Source: Streptomyces genisteinicus
GTDB lineage: Bacteria; Actinomycetota; Actinomycetes; Streptomycetales; Streptomycetaceae
Assembly: GCF_014489615.1 (NCBI RefSeq)
Contig: NZ_CP060826.1
Location: 412,917 to 476,916, forward strand
Reading direction: 5' to 3'
DNA: 64,000 nt
Part shown: positions 41,016 through 53,000 of the stretch, piece by piece
Numbering within the stretch: the first letter of the stretch is position 1
Layout: each line of letters opens with the position of its first letter
Position numbers and translations under genes: made by a program
The notes under the pieces: model-generated
What the model was told of the DNA's origin: nothing
Seen by the model: only the letters and a program-made list of their open reading frames with translations
Database searches by the model: none

Positions 41016-44000
41016 CCGGCGTCAATGTCCCGGCAACGCCGAGCGTGCAGTCGCCGGACGAGCACCAGAAGCTGATCGACTACCTGCGGCGCGTCACCCT
41101 CGAACTCCGCGACACCCGCCGCCGCCTCGACGCGGCGCGGGAGGCGGCCTGTGAGCCGGTGGCGATCGTGGGGATGAGCTGCCGTTTCCCGGGGGCCGGG
41201 GGGCCGGAGGCGTTCTGGCGTCTGCTCGCGGAGGGCGGTGACGCGATCGGTGCCTTCCCGGACGACCGGGGGTGGGAGGTCGCCGCGGGCGGCGGCGGTT
41301 ATGCGCGGTCCGGCGGTTTCGTGGCGGGGGCGGGTGGGTTCGACGCCGCGTTCTTCGGGATCAGTCCGCGTGAGGCGCTGGCGATGGATCCCCAGCAGCG
41401 TCTGGTGCTGGAGGCGGTCTGGGAGGCCGTCGAGCGTGCCGGGATCGACGCGCACGACCTGCGCGACACCGACACCGGCGTCTGGATCGGAGCCTCACCG
41501 TCCGGATACGGCACCGACACCGACGCCACCGGTGCCGGAGTCGAGGGCCACGTCATGACGGGTATTTCGCCGAGTGTGCTGTCGGGTCGGGTGTCGTACA
41601 CGTTGGGGTTGCGGGGTCCGGCGGTGACGGTGGACACGGCGTGTTCGTCGTCGTTGGTGGCGTTGCATCAGGCGGTGCAGGCGTTGCGGTCGGGTGAGGT
41701 GGAGCGTGCGGTGGTCGCGGGTGTGTCGGTGATGGCGACGCCGGGGCTGTTCGAGGAGTTCAGTGTGCACGGGGGGCTGGCGGGGGACGGGCGGTGCAAG
41801 GCGTTCGGTGCGGGTGCGGACGGTACGGCGTTCTCCGAGGGTGTCGGTGTGCTGGTGCTGGAGCGGTTGTCGTCGGCTCGTGGGAGCGGGCGTGCGGTGG
41901 TGGCTCTGGTGCGGGGTACGGCGGTGAATCAGGACGGTGCGAGCAATGGTCTGACGGCGCCGAACGGTCCTGCTCAGCAGCGTGTGGTGGAGCAGGCTCT
42001 GGTGTCGGCGGGTCTGGTGGCGGGTGATGTGGATGCGGTGGAGGCGCATGGGACGGGTACGTCGTTGGGTGATCCGATCGAGGCGGGTGCTCTGGCGGCG
42101 GTGTTCGGTCCGGGGCGTGAGGCGGGGCGTCCGTTGTGTCTGGGGTCGGTGAAGTCGAACATCGGTCATGCGCAGGCTGCTGCGGGGATGGCCGGTGTGA
42201 TCAAGATGGTGCTGGCGTTGGAGAACGAGTGTCTGCCGCGGACGTTGCATGCCGAGGTGCCCAGTGAGCATGTGGACTGGGAGGGCAGTGGTCTGCATCT
42301 GCTGGGTGAGGCGCGTGCGTGGCCGAGGGATGCGGCGCGGCCGCGTCGGGCGGGTGTGTCCTCGTTCGGTATCGGCGGGACCAACGCCCATGCCGTGATC
42401 GAGGAAGCCCCCCGCCCCGAGACCGACGACACCGAACCCACCCACCCCCCGCACCCCCTGGGCACCACGACGGTCCCCTGGGTGATCTCCGGACACACCG
42501 CGCAGGCGATGCGGGCCCAGGCACGCAGGCTCGCCGACCACCTCCACGACCACCCGGACACCGACCCCGCCGACCTCGGCCTCTCCCTGGCCACCACCCG
42601 CGCCGCCCTGACCCACCGGGGCGCGGTCTTCGGCTCCGACCGCGCCGAACTCCACGCCGCGCTCACCGCCCTCGCCGACGGCGAACCCGCCGCCCGCACC
42701 GTGACCGGCACCGCCGCCGACACCCCCGCCACCGTGTTCGTCTTCCCCGGCCAGGGCACCCAGTGGACCGGGATGGGCACGGCGCTCCTGGAACACTCCC
42801 CGGCGTTCGCGGACTCGGTACGCGCCTGCGACACGGCACTGGAACCCCTCACCGGCTGGTCCGTCGCAGCCCTGCTGCGCGGCGAACTGCCCGCGGAGAC
42901 ACACCCCCTCGACCGCATGGACATCGCCCAGCCCGCGCTGTTCACCATGTACGTCGGCCTCGCCGCCGTATGGCGCTCGCTCGGCGTCCACCCGGACGCC
43001 GTCGTCGGCCACAGCCAGGGCGAGGTCGCCGCCGCCGTCGTCGCGGGCATCCTCACCGTCCACGAGGGCGCCCGCATCGTCGCCCTGCGCAGCCGCGTCC
43101 TCCACGAGGAGGCCCGCGGCGGCGAGATGGCCTTCGTCGACCTGCCCGAGCACGCCGTACGGGAACGCATCGCCGCCCTCGGCGCACCCGTGCACGTGGC
43201 CGTCGTGAACTCGCCCCGCTCCGTCGTGGTGGCCGGCGACGCCGACGCCGTCGACGACCTGCTGCACGTACTCGACGACGAGGACGTGCCCTGCGGCAGG
43301 CTCACCGCCGGCTGCGCCTCGCACAGCCCGCACATGGACCGCTTCCTGCCCCGCCTCACCGACGCCCTCGACGACCTGCGGCCGCGCAGCGGCGACATCC
43401 CGTTCTGGTCCACCGTCACCGCGACCCGCATCGACGGACGCGAACTCGACGCCGCCTACTGGAGCCGCAACCTCCGCGAGACCGTGCGATTCCACCAGAC
43501 CACCCGCGCACTGCTCGACGACGGCCACACCTGCTTCCTGGAGGTCTCCCCGCTCCCTCTCCTGTCGGTCGGAGTCCTGGAGACCCTGGAGGAGACGGAG
43601 ACCCAGGCGGCTGCCGTCTGCACCCTGCGACGCGGCCAGGGAGGACCGGAGGAGTTCGTACGCGCTCTCGCCGAGGTCCACGCGCACGGCGCCCGCATCG
43701 ACTGGCGGCCCCTGTTCGCCGGCGCGAAGACCCTCCCGCTGCCCACCTACGCCTTCCAGCACCGGACCTACTGGCTGCCGCCCCGGCCCACCGCCGGCAC
43801 CACCCGCCAGGACGCCGGCAGCCACCCCTTCCTCACGACCGCCGTCACCACCCCCGGCACCGGCGAGACCGTCCTCACCGGCGAGCTCTCCCTGAGCAGT
43901 CACCCCTGGCTCGCCGACCACAGCGCCGCCGGCACCGTCCTGCTCCCCGGCACCGGCTTCCTGGAACTCGTCCTGCACGCCGCCGCACGCACCGGACACG

Positions 44001-47000
44001 ACCACCTCGACGAACTGGCGCTGCACACACCCCTCCCGCTCGACGACACCCCGACCCGCCTCCAGGTCCGCGTCCACGCGCCCGCCGCCCCCGGAATCCG
44101 CACCGTCGAGGTGCTCTCCCGCAAGGACGGCGCCCCCGAGGACACACCGTGGACGAGCCACGCCTCCGGCACCCTCACCACCGACCCCGCGGCCGAACCC
44201 GCCTCCGGCACCCTCACCACCGAGCCCGCCTCCGGCACGGCCGTGTGGCCCCCCGAGGGCGCCGAACCCCTCGCCGTCGACGACCACTACACCCGCGCCG
44301 CCGAACTCGGCTACGGCTACGGCCCCGCCTTCCAGGGCCTGCGCGCCGCCTGGCTCCTCGACGGCGAGGCCTTCGCCGAGGTGCGCCTCGGCCCCGCCGC
44401 GCCCGGCCTCACCGCAGGCACCGGGTTCCGGCTGCACCCCGCCCTGATGGACGCGGCCCTCCAGGCGGCAGGACTCCTCCACCGCGAGGGCGAGCACGAC
44501 GGTGCCGTCCGGCTGCCGTTCCTCTGGCAGCAGGTCGCGGTGCACTCGACGGGCGCGACGGCCCTGCGCGTCCACGTGAGGCGCCTGCCCGACGGAGACT
44601 TCTCCCTGACGGCGACCGACGCCGACGGCCGGCCCGTCGCCTCGGTCGGCCGCCTCGTGCTCCGCCCCGTGCCGGCCGCCGCCGCTTCGCAGGACGGCCC
44701 GGCACGCCTGCACCGCCTCGTCTGGTCCCCGGCACCGGCGGCCGGCGCCCCGGCCGCCGCCCGCTGCGCCGTCCTCACGAGCCTCGTCCCCGGCGCCGCC
44801 GGTGACACACCGCGAACCGGCGGGCCGTACGCCCAGCTGGCACGCTACGAACGGTACGACGGCCCGGAGGCCCTCGCAGCGGCCATCGACGCCGGCGGAG
44901 AGGCACCGGACCTGGTGTTCGTGCCCTGCACCCCGCAGCCCGGCCAGGACCCCGGCACCGTCCCGGAGGCGGCCCTCCGGCGCACCCGGCAGGCCCTCGA
45001 CCTGCTGCACGCCTGGCTCGCCGACCGCCGCTTCGACTCCACCACGCTCGTCCTGCTCACCTGCGGCGCGGTCGCCGACGGTGCCGGCGCCGGAATCGAC
45101 GACCTGCCCGGGACGGCGGTCTGGGGCCTGATCCGCTCCGCCCAGACCGAGCACCCCGGCCGCTTCGCCGTGGCCGACCTCGACTCCACCGGATCCCTCG
45201 GAACTGCGCTGGACACGCTCCCCTTCGCCGAGGAACCACAGCTCGCCCTGCACGGCGGACTCGTCCTGACCCCGCGCCTGATACCCGCCGCGCCCGCCGG
45301 CACCCCGTCCGCGCCGCTCCTCGATCCGTCGGAGGCTGTGCTGGTGACGGGGGGTACGGGGACGTTGGGTGGTGTGGTGGCGCGTCATCTGGTGGTGCGT
45401 CATGGGGTGCGTCATCTGGTTCTGGTGTCGCGGAGTGGGGGTGCGGCGGCGGGGGTTGCGGAGTTGGTGGCGGGGCTGGAGGCCGCGGGTGCGGTGTCGG
45501 TGCGGGTGGTGGCGTGTGATGTGTCGGACCGTGGTGCGGTGGGTGGTCTGCTGGCGTCGGTGGGTGCGGAGCGTGCGCTGGGTGCGGTGGTGCATGCGGC
45601 GGGTGCTCTGGACGACGGTCTGGTGGAGTCGTTGTCGGTGGGGCGTGTGGAGTCGGTGCTGCGTCCGAAGGTGGACGGGGCGTGGCATCTGCATGAGTTG
45701 ACGCGGGGGCTGGATCTGTCGGCTTTCGTGTTGTTCTCGTCGATGTCGGGTGTGCTGGGTGCTGCGGGTCAGGCGAACTATGCGGCGGCGAACGTGTTCC
45801 TGGACGCTCTGGCGCAGTCGCGTCGTGCGGAGGGGTTGCCGGGGCAGTCGCTGGCGTGGAGTCTGTGGGCGCAGGAGTCCGGTCTGACCGCCGGACTCGC
45901 CGACACCGACCACGCACGGTTCGCCCGCTCGGGCGTCCTGCCGCTCGACACCGACACGGCGCTCGCCCTGCTCGACGCCGCCTGGGACTTCCCCGACGCC
46001 GTCGCCGTACCCGCCCGCTTCGACACCACCGCCCTGCGCGCCGCCGCCGGCGCCGTACCGCCGGCCCTGCGCGCACTCACCGGCCCCGGACCCCGCCGCC
46101 CCGCAGCGGCCGGACCCGCCCCCCAGGCGGACGCGGCGCCCTCCCTCGCCGCCCTCCTCGCCGGCGTCCCCGAGGAGGAACGGGACGAGACCGTACTGCG
46201 CATGGTGCGCTCCCACGCCGCCGCGGTGCTCGGGCACCCCGGCCCGGACGAGGTCGCCCCCGACGCGGCCTTCAAATCCCTCGGCTTCGACTCCCTGCTC
46301 TCCGTGGAACTGCGCAACAGGCTCGGCACGGCGACCGGACTCCGCCTGCCGACGACCCTGGTCTTCGACCACCCGACCCCCGAGGCCGTGGCACGGCGCC
46401 TGCGGAGCGAATGCCCGGTGCCCGACGCCCCGGGCGCCCACGCCCCTGCCGAGCCCGCGGCGCGGGAGGCGGCCTGTGAGCCGGTGGCGATCGTGGGGAT
46501 GAGCTGCCGTTTCCCGGGGGCCGGGGGGCCGGAGGCGTTCTGGCGTCTGCTCGCGGAGGGCGGTGACGCGATCGGTGCTTTCCCGGACGACCGGGGGTGG
46601 GAGGTCGCCGCGGGCAGCGGTGGTTATGCGCGGTCCGGCGGTTTCGTGGCGGGGGCGGGTGGGTTCGACGCCGCGTTCTTCGGGATCAGTCCGCGTGAGG
46701 CGCTGGCGATGGATCCCCAGCAGCGTCTGGTGCTGGAGGCGGTCTGGGAGGCCGTCGAGCGTGCCGGGATCGACGCGCACGACCTGCGCGACACCGACAC
46801 CGGCGTCTGGATCGGAGCCTCACCGTCCGGATACGGCACCGACACCGACGCCACCGGTGCCGGAGTCGAGGGCCACGTCATGACGGGTATTTCGCCGAGT
46901 GTGCTGTCGGGTCGGGTGTCGTACACGTTGGGGTTGCGGGGTCCGGCGGTGACGGTGGACACGGCGTGTTCGTCGTCGTTGGTGGCGTTGCATCAGGCGG

Positions 47001-50000
47001 TGCAGGCGTTGCGGTCGGGTGAGGTGGAGCGTGCGGTGGTCGCGGGTGTGTCGGTGATGGCGACGCCGGGGCTGTTCGAGGAGTTCAGTGTGCACGGGGG
47101 GCTGGCGGGGGACGGGCGGTGCAAGGCGTTCGGTGCGGGTGCGGACGGTACGGCGTTCTCCGAGGGTGTCGGTGTGCTGGTGCTGGAGCGGTTGTCGTCG
47201 GCTCGTGGGAGCGGGCGTGCGGTGGTGGCTCTGGTGCGGGGTACGGCGGTGAATCAGGACGGTGCGAGCAATGGTCTGACGGCGCCGAACGGTCCTGCTC
47301 AGCAGCGTGTGGTGGAGCAGGCTCTGGTGTCGGCGGGTCTGGTGGCGGGTGATGTGGATGCGGTGGAGGCGCATGGGACGGGTACGTCGTTGGGTGATCC
47401 GATCGAGGCGGGTGCTCTGGCGGCGGTGTTCGGTCCGGGGCGTGAGGCGGGGCGTCCGTTGTGTCTGGGGTCGGTGAAGTCGAACATCGGTCATGCGCAG
47501 GCTGCTGCGGGGATGGCCGGTGTGATCAAGATGGTGCTGGCGTTGGAGAACGAGTGTCTGCCGCGGACGTTGCATGCCGAGGTGCCCAGTGAGCATGTGG
47601 ACTGGGAGGGCAGTGGTCTGCATCTGCTGGGTGAGGCGCGTGCGTGGCCGAGGGATGCGGCGCGGCCGCGTCGGGCGGGTGTGTCCTCGTTCGGTATCGG
47701 CGGGACCAACGCCCATGCCGTGATCGAGGAAGCCCCCCGCCCCGAGACCGACGACACCGAACCCACCCACCCCCCGCACCCCCGTGGAACCGGAGACGGA
47801 CCGGCGCCGGCCCCCGTCCCCGTCCTGCTCAGCGCCCAGGAGGACGACGCGCTGCGCGCCCAGGCCGGCCACTGGGCCGCCTGGCTGGACGAGCACCCGG
47901 CGACACCGCTCGCCGATGTCGCCGCCACCGCCGCCCGGCGTACCCGCTTCGACACCCGTGCCGCCGTCCTCGCCACCGACACCGCCGGGACCGCGACCGC
48001 CCTGCGCGCCCTCGCCCTCGGCACCTCCCACCCGGCCGTCGTCACGGGCACCGCCGCCAAGGGCGGCCTGGGAGTCCTCTTCACCGGACAGGGCAGCCAG
48101 CGGGCGGCCATGGGACGCGGCCTGTACGCGCACTTCGAGGCGTACCGCACGGCCTTCGACGCCGCCTGCGCGGCCGTCGACGAGCACCTGGACGGCTCAC
48201 TCGCCGAGATCGTTCTCGGCGACGGCACCGGGCGACTGGACCGGACGCAGTACGCGCAGCCCGCCATCTTCGCCCTCGAGACGGCCCTCTACCGGCTGTG
48301 GGAGACCTGGGGCGTCACCGCGAACGCGGTCGCAGGCCACTCTGTCGGAGAGCTGGCCGCCGCACACGTCGCCGGCGTGCTCACACTCGCGGACGCGGCA
48401 CGCCTCGTCGTCGCCCGCGGCCGCCTGATGCAGTCCTGCCGCACCGACGGCGCCATGGTCTCCGTCGAAGCCTCGGAGGCCGAGGTCCTGGACGTCCTGC
48501 CCGGTTACGACGGCGTCTGCGTGGCCGCCCTCAACTCCCCGTCGCAGACCGTGCTCAGCGGCGACGAGGAGCCCGTCCTCGCGCTCGCCCGCCACTTCGC
48601 CGGACACGGCAGGCGCACCCGCCGGCTCAAGGTCTCGCACGCCTTCCACAGCGCTCACCTGGACCCCGTGCTCGAGGAGTTCGCCGCCACCGCGGCCACC
48701 TGCACGTTCCACGCACCCCGCGTCCCCCTCGTCGACGCCCTGACCGGAGCCTGGGCCGGCACCGACACCCCGCCCGGCACCGGCGTCCGCTCCGCGGACC
48801 ACTGGGTGCGCCAGGCACGCGAGACCGTCCGGTTCGGCGACGCCCTGCGGACCCTGGAATCCCACGGCATCGCCCGGTTCCTCGAATGCGGCCCCGAGGC
48901 CGTGCTGACCGCCACCGGCGCCGAGACACTCGCCGACGCCCGCTTCGTGCCCAGCATGCGGCGCGGCGAGCCCGCCGCCGAGGTCCCCACCCTCCTCACC
49001 GCCCTCGCCCACCTCCACGTCTGCGGCCAGCCGCTCGACCGGAACCGGCTGCCCGGCCACGCCCACGGCCGGCTCGTCCCGCTCCCCCCGTACGCCTTCC
49101 GGCGCCGCCCCTACTGGCTGACGTCCGCCGCGGCCGCCGGCGACGTCCGCACCGCCGGCCTCGACGGCACACCCGCGCACCCCTGGCTCGGCGCCCGGAT
49201 CGCCCTCGCCCCCGACGAGGGGCACCTGCTGACCGGCCGGATCGACCCGAGCCGCAGCACCTGGCTCGCCGACCACGAACTGTTCGGCACCGTCGTCGTC
49301 CCCGGAGCGGCGCTCCTGGACGTCGTGGCCGCCGCGGCCGGCGCCGTCGCCTCCGGCCCGGACACCGAAGGACCCCGCATCGCCGAACTCACCATCACCG
49401 AACCGCTGGTGCTCACCGAAGCGGTGCGCCTCCAGGTCAGGATCGGCCCGGACACCGGCGGGCGCAGGCACCTCACCCTGCACAGCCGTCCGGAGACGTC
49501 CGGTCCGGCCGCGTGGCGACTGCACGCCGAGGGACGCCTGGACACCGCAGACCACGACACCACCGCTGACGCCGATACCGGTCCGCGGGCGGCGGACACC
49601 CCGGAACCGGCCGTCGCGGACAGCCTCGCGACGGACACCCTGTACGAGCGGTTCCGCGACGGCGGAGTGCGCTACGGGCCCGCCTTCCAGGGACTGAGGG
49701 AACTGCGGCGGCACGGCGACGAGGCGTACGGCCTCGTCGAGCTGCCCGAAGGACTCTCGCCCCGCGGCCATGTGCTGCACCCCGCCCTCCTGGACGCCGC
49801 CCTGCACGCCGCCGCCCCGCTCACCGGCGGCACGGAAGCCGGGGCCGCGGTCCGCGTCCCGTTCGCCTGGCACGACGTCCGGCTCCACACCGCGAACGCG
49901 ACACGGGCACACGTCCACGTCCGCTGGGACGCCGCCACCGCCACCGCCCGGATACGGCTGACCGGCCCGGACGGAACACCCGTCGCCTCCGCACGGCTCC

Positions 50001-53000
50001 TGCTGCGCGAGGTCACCCCCGCCCAGCTGCGGGCCGCCCTCGCCCCGACCCCCCTGTACCGCCTCCGGTTCACCGCTCTGAGCGACCCCGCGATCCGGCG
50101 CGGCCGGACCGTCGCCGTCCTCGGCGGCACGGACTTCCCCGACGTCGACACCCTGCTCGACCGGCTCGCGCACGGCACCGACGCCCCCGGCCGCCTCGTG
50201 GTGGACGCGACCGCCCCCACCGGCCGCGGCCCCTGGACGGCCACCGAGGACGCCCTGCACACCCTGCGGCGCCTGACCGCCGAACCCCTCCTCGCCGACA
50301 CCGAACTGATCTGGGTGACGCGAGGAGCCGTGGACGCCGGCGACGGCGTCCACGACCTGGCGCACGCACCCCTGTGGGGCATGGTCCGGTCCGCACGCAA
50401 CGAGCACCCCGACCGCGTGATCCGCCTGATCGACATCGACGGCGGCCTCGACGACACCGCCGCCCTGGGCCGGGCCCTGGAGATCGCCGGCGAACCCGAG
50501 ATCGCCGTACGGGACGGCGAACCGCGGGCCGCCCGGCTCACCCCCGCGGGCCCCGCCGACGACGACACCCTCTCCGCACCCCCCGCACCGGATCCGGACG
50601 GCACCGTGCTGATCACCGGAGCACTCGGCGAACTGGGCCGCACCCTCGCCCGGCACCTCGTCACGGTCCACGGCGCACGCCGGCTCGTCCTCACCTCCCG
50701 GCAGGGCCCGGACGCGCCGGGCGCCGCCGGCCTGATCGCCGAACTGACCGAGGCGGGAGCCGCCGACGTACGCGTCATGGCCTGCGACACCAGCCGGCGC
50801 GAGGACCTCGCCGGCGTCCTCGCGGCCGCCGACTCCGACCACCCCTGGACCGCGGTCTTCCACCTGGCGGCCGCCATCGACGACGGCCTGCTCGCCACGC
50901 AGGACACCGACCGCCTGCACCGCGTCCTCGCACCCAAGGCCGCCGGAGCGCTGCACCTGCACGAGCTGACCCGGGAAGCGGGCCTGCGCCTCTCCGCGTT
51001 CGTCCTCTTCTCCTCGGCCGCCGGAGTCCTCGGCAGCGCCGGCCAGAGCACCTACGCGGCAGCCAACACCTTCCTCGACGCCCTCGCCGCGCACCGCCAT
51101 GCCGAAGGACTGCCGGCGACGAGCCTCGCCTGGGGCCTGTGGCAGCCCACCGGCGGCGGCCTGACCGCCGCACTCGGCCGCGCCGACCTCGCCAGGATGA
51201 ACCGCCAGGGCATCAGAGCCCTCACCGCCGCGGAAGGACTCCGCCTCCTCGACCTCGCCCTCTCCCGGCCCGAACCCCACCTCGTCCCCGTCGAACTCGA
51301 CGTGGCCGCCATGCGCCGCGCGATCGACGACGGCGCAGAACTCCCCGCCGTCCTGCGGACCCTCGTCGGCACCCGCCGCACCCTCCGCACGGAGCGAACC
51401 GCCTCCGGCACACCCCCGCTGCGCACCCGCCTCCTCGCCATGCAGGACGAGCAGCGCCTCCCCGCCCTCGACGAACTGGTGCGCCACGAGCTGTCCGTCG
51501 TCCTCGGCACGGGGCGCGGCGAAACGGCGGACACCGACCGCACGTTCCGCGAACTCGGCGTGGACTCCCTCATGTCCCTGGAGCTGGCGGGACGCCTCGA
51601 AGAGGCCACCGGTCTGCTGCTCGCGTCCGGCCTGGCGTTCGAGCACCCGACGCCGGAGGCCGTGGCGCGTCACCTCCTCGAGATCCTCGCCGAGGCGGCT
51701 CCGGCCCCCGCCGGGCCGGCCGTGGAACGCGCGGCGCAGCGCGACGTCCACCCGGCAACCGAAGGCCAGCGGCGCCTGTGGTTCCTCGAACAGCTGGACC
51801 CGGGAACGCCCCAGTACAACGCCGTGCACCGGATGCGCCTGCACCAGCCAATCAGCCCCGAGGTGCTCGCCCGTGCCCTGGGCTGGGTGATGGACCGCCA
51901 CGAGGCGCTGCGCACCCGGCTCGGGCTGCGCGACGGTGAACTCGTCCAGCTCGTCGACGCCACCCCCGACCTCCCGTTCCGCCACATCGACCTCTCCCGG
52001 GCAGCGGAGGATGACCTCGCCGCCTGCCTGCGGGACGACGAGCTCACCCCGTTCGAGCTGCTGGGCGGCCCCCTGCTCCGCTGCCTGCTGATCGAGACCC
52101 CCGCCGGCGAACAGATCCTCTCCGTGGTCATGCACCATGCGGTGACCGACGGGTGGTCGGCGGGTGTGGTGTTCCGTGATCTGTTCGTGGCGTGTGAGGC
52201 GTTTGCCGCGGGTGGTGTTCCGGTGGCGGGTGCGGTGGGTGTCCAGTTGGGTGACTGGGCGCGGTGGGAGCGTGCGCGGGTGGAGGAGGGTGGGTTCGCC
52301 GAGGGTGTGGCGTTCCTGGCGGGTGAGCTGGCGGGGGTGGCTCGTCTGGAGTTGCCGGAGCTGGTGGACGGTTGCGAGCCGGTGGGCGGTGCGGACGGTG
52401 CGGGGTCGGCTGACGGGACGGTCGGGTTCGTTCTGTCGGACGGGTTGCGGCGTGGTGTGGAGGAGTTGGCGGTGGCGGCGTCGGTGACGCCGTACACGGT
52501 GCTGGTGAGTGCGTTCGCGGTGGTGCTGGCCCGGTACAGCGGGCAGTGGGACTTTGCGGTGGGGACGATCTGGGCGAATCGTCGGGCGGATACGGCGGAC
52601 ACGGTGGGGTTCCTGGCGAACACGCTGCCGTTGCGGTGCGACCTGAGCGGGGATCCCGCGTTCCGGGACCTCCTGACCACCATGCAGCCCCGCATCCGCG
52701 GCACACTGGAGCACCAGGCCGTACCGCTCACCGAGCTCGTCCGCGCGGTGGCCGTCGACCGCACGGCCGACGAGAACCCGCTCTTCCGCGCCGCCTTCAA
52801 CTACCTCGGCGCCGGCTTCGCCGACGGCCCCGACTCCGCGACCGGCCCCGACGGCGACGAAGGGCCGGAAACCCGCGTCCGGGCGCACCCCCTGACCGGC
52901 AGCACCCCGGACAGCGTCACGGGCAACGTGCGCGGCGCCGCCAAGTTCGAGCTGGGGTTGACCCTGGTCGCGCGGGGTGCGGGTGGCGGGTTGCTGGGTG

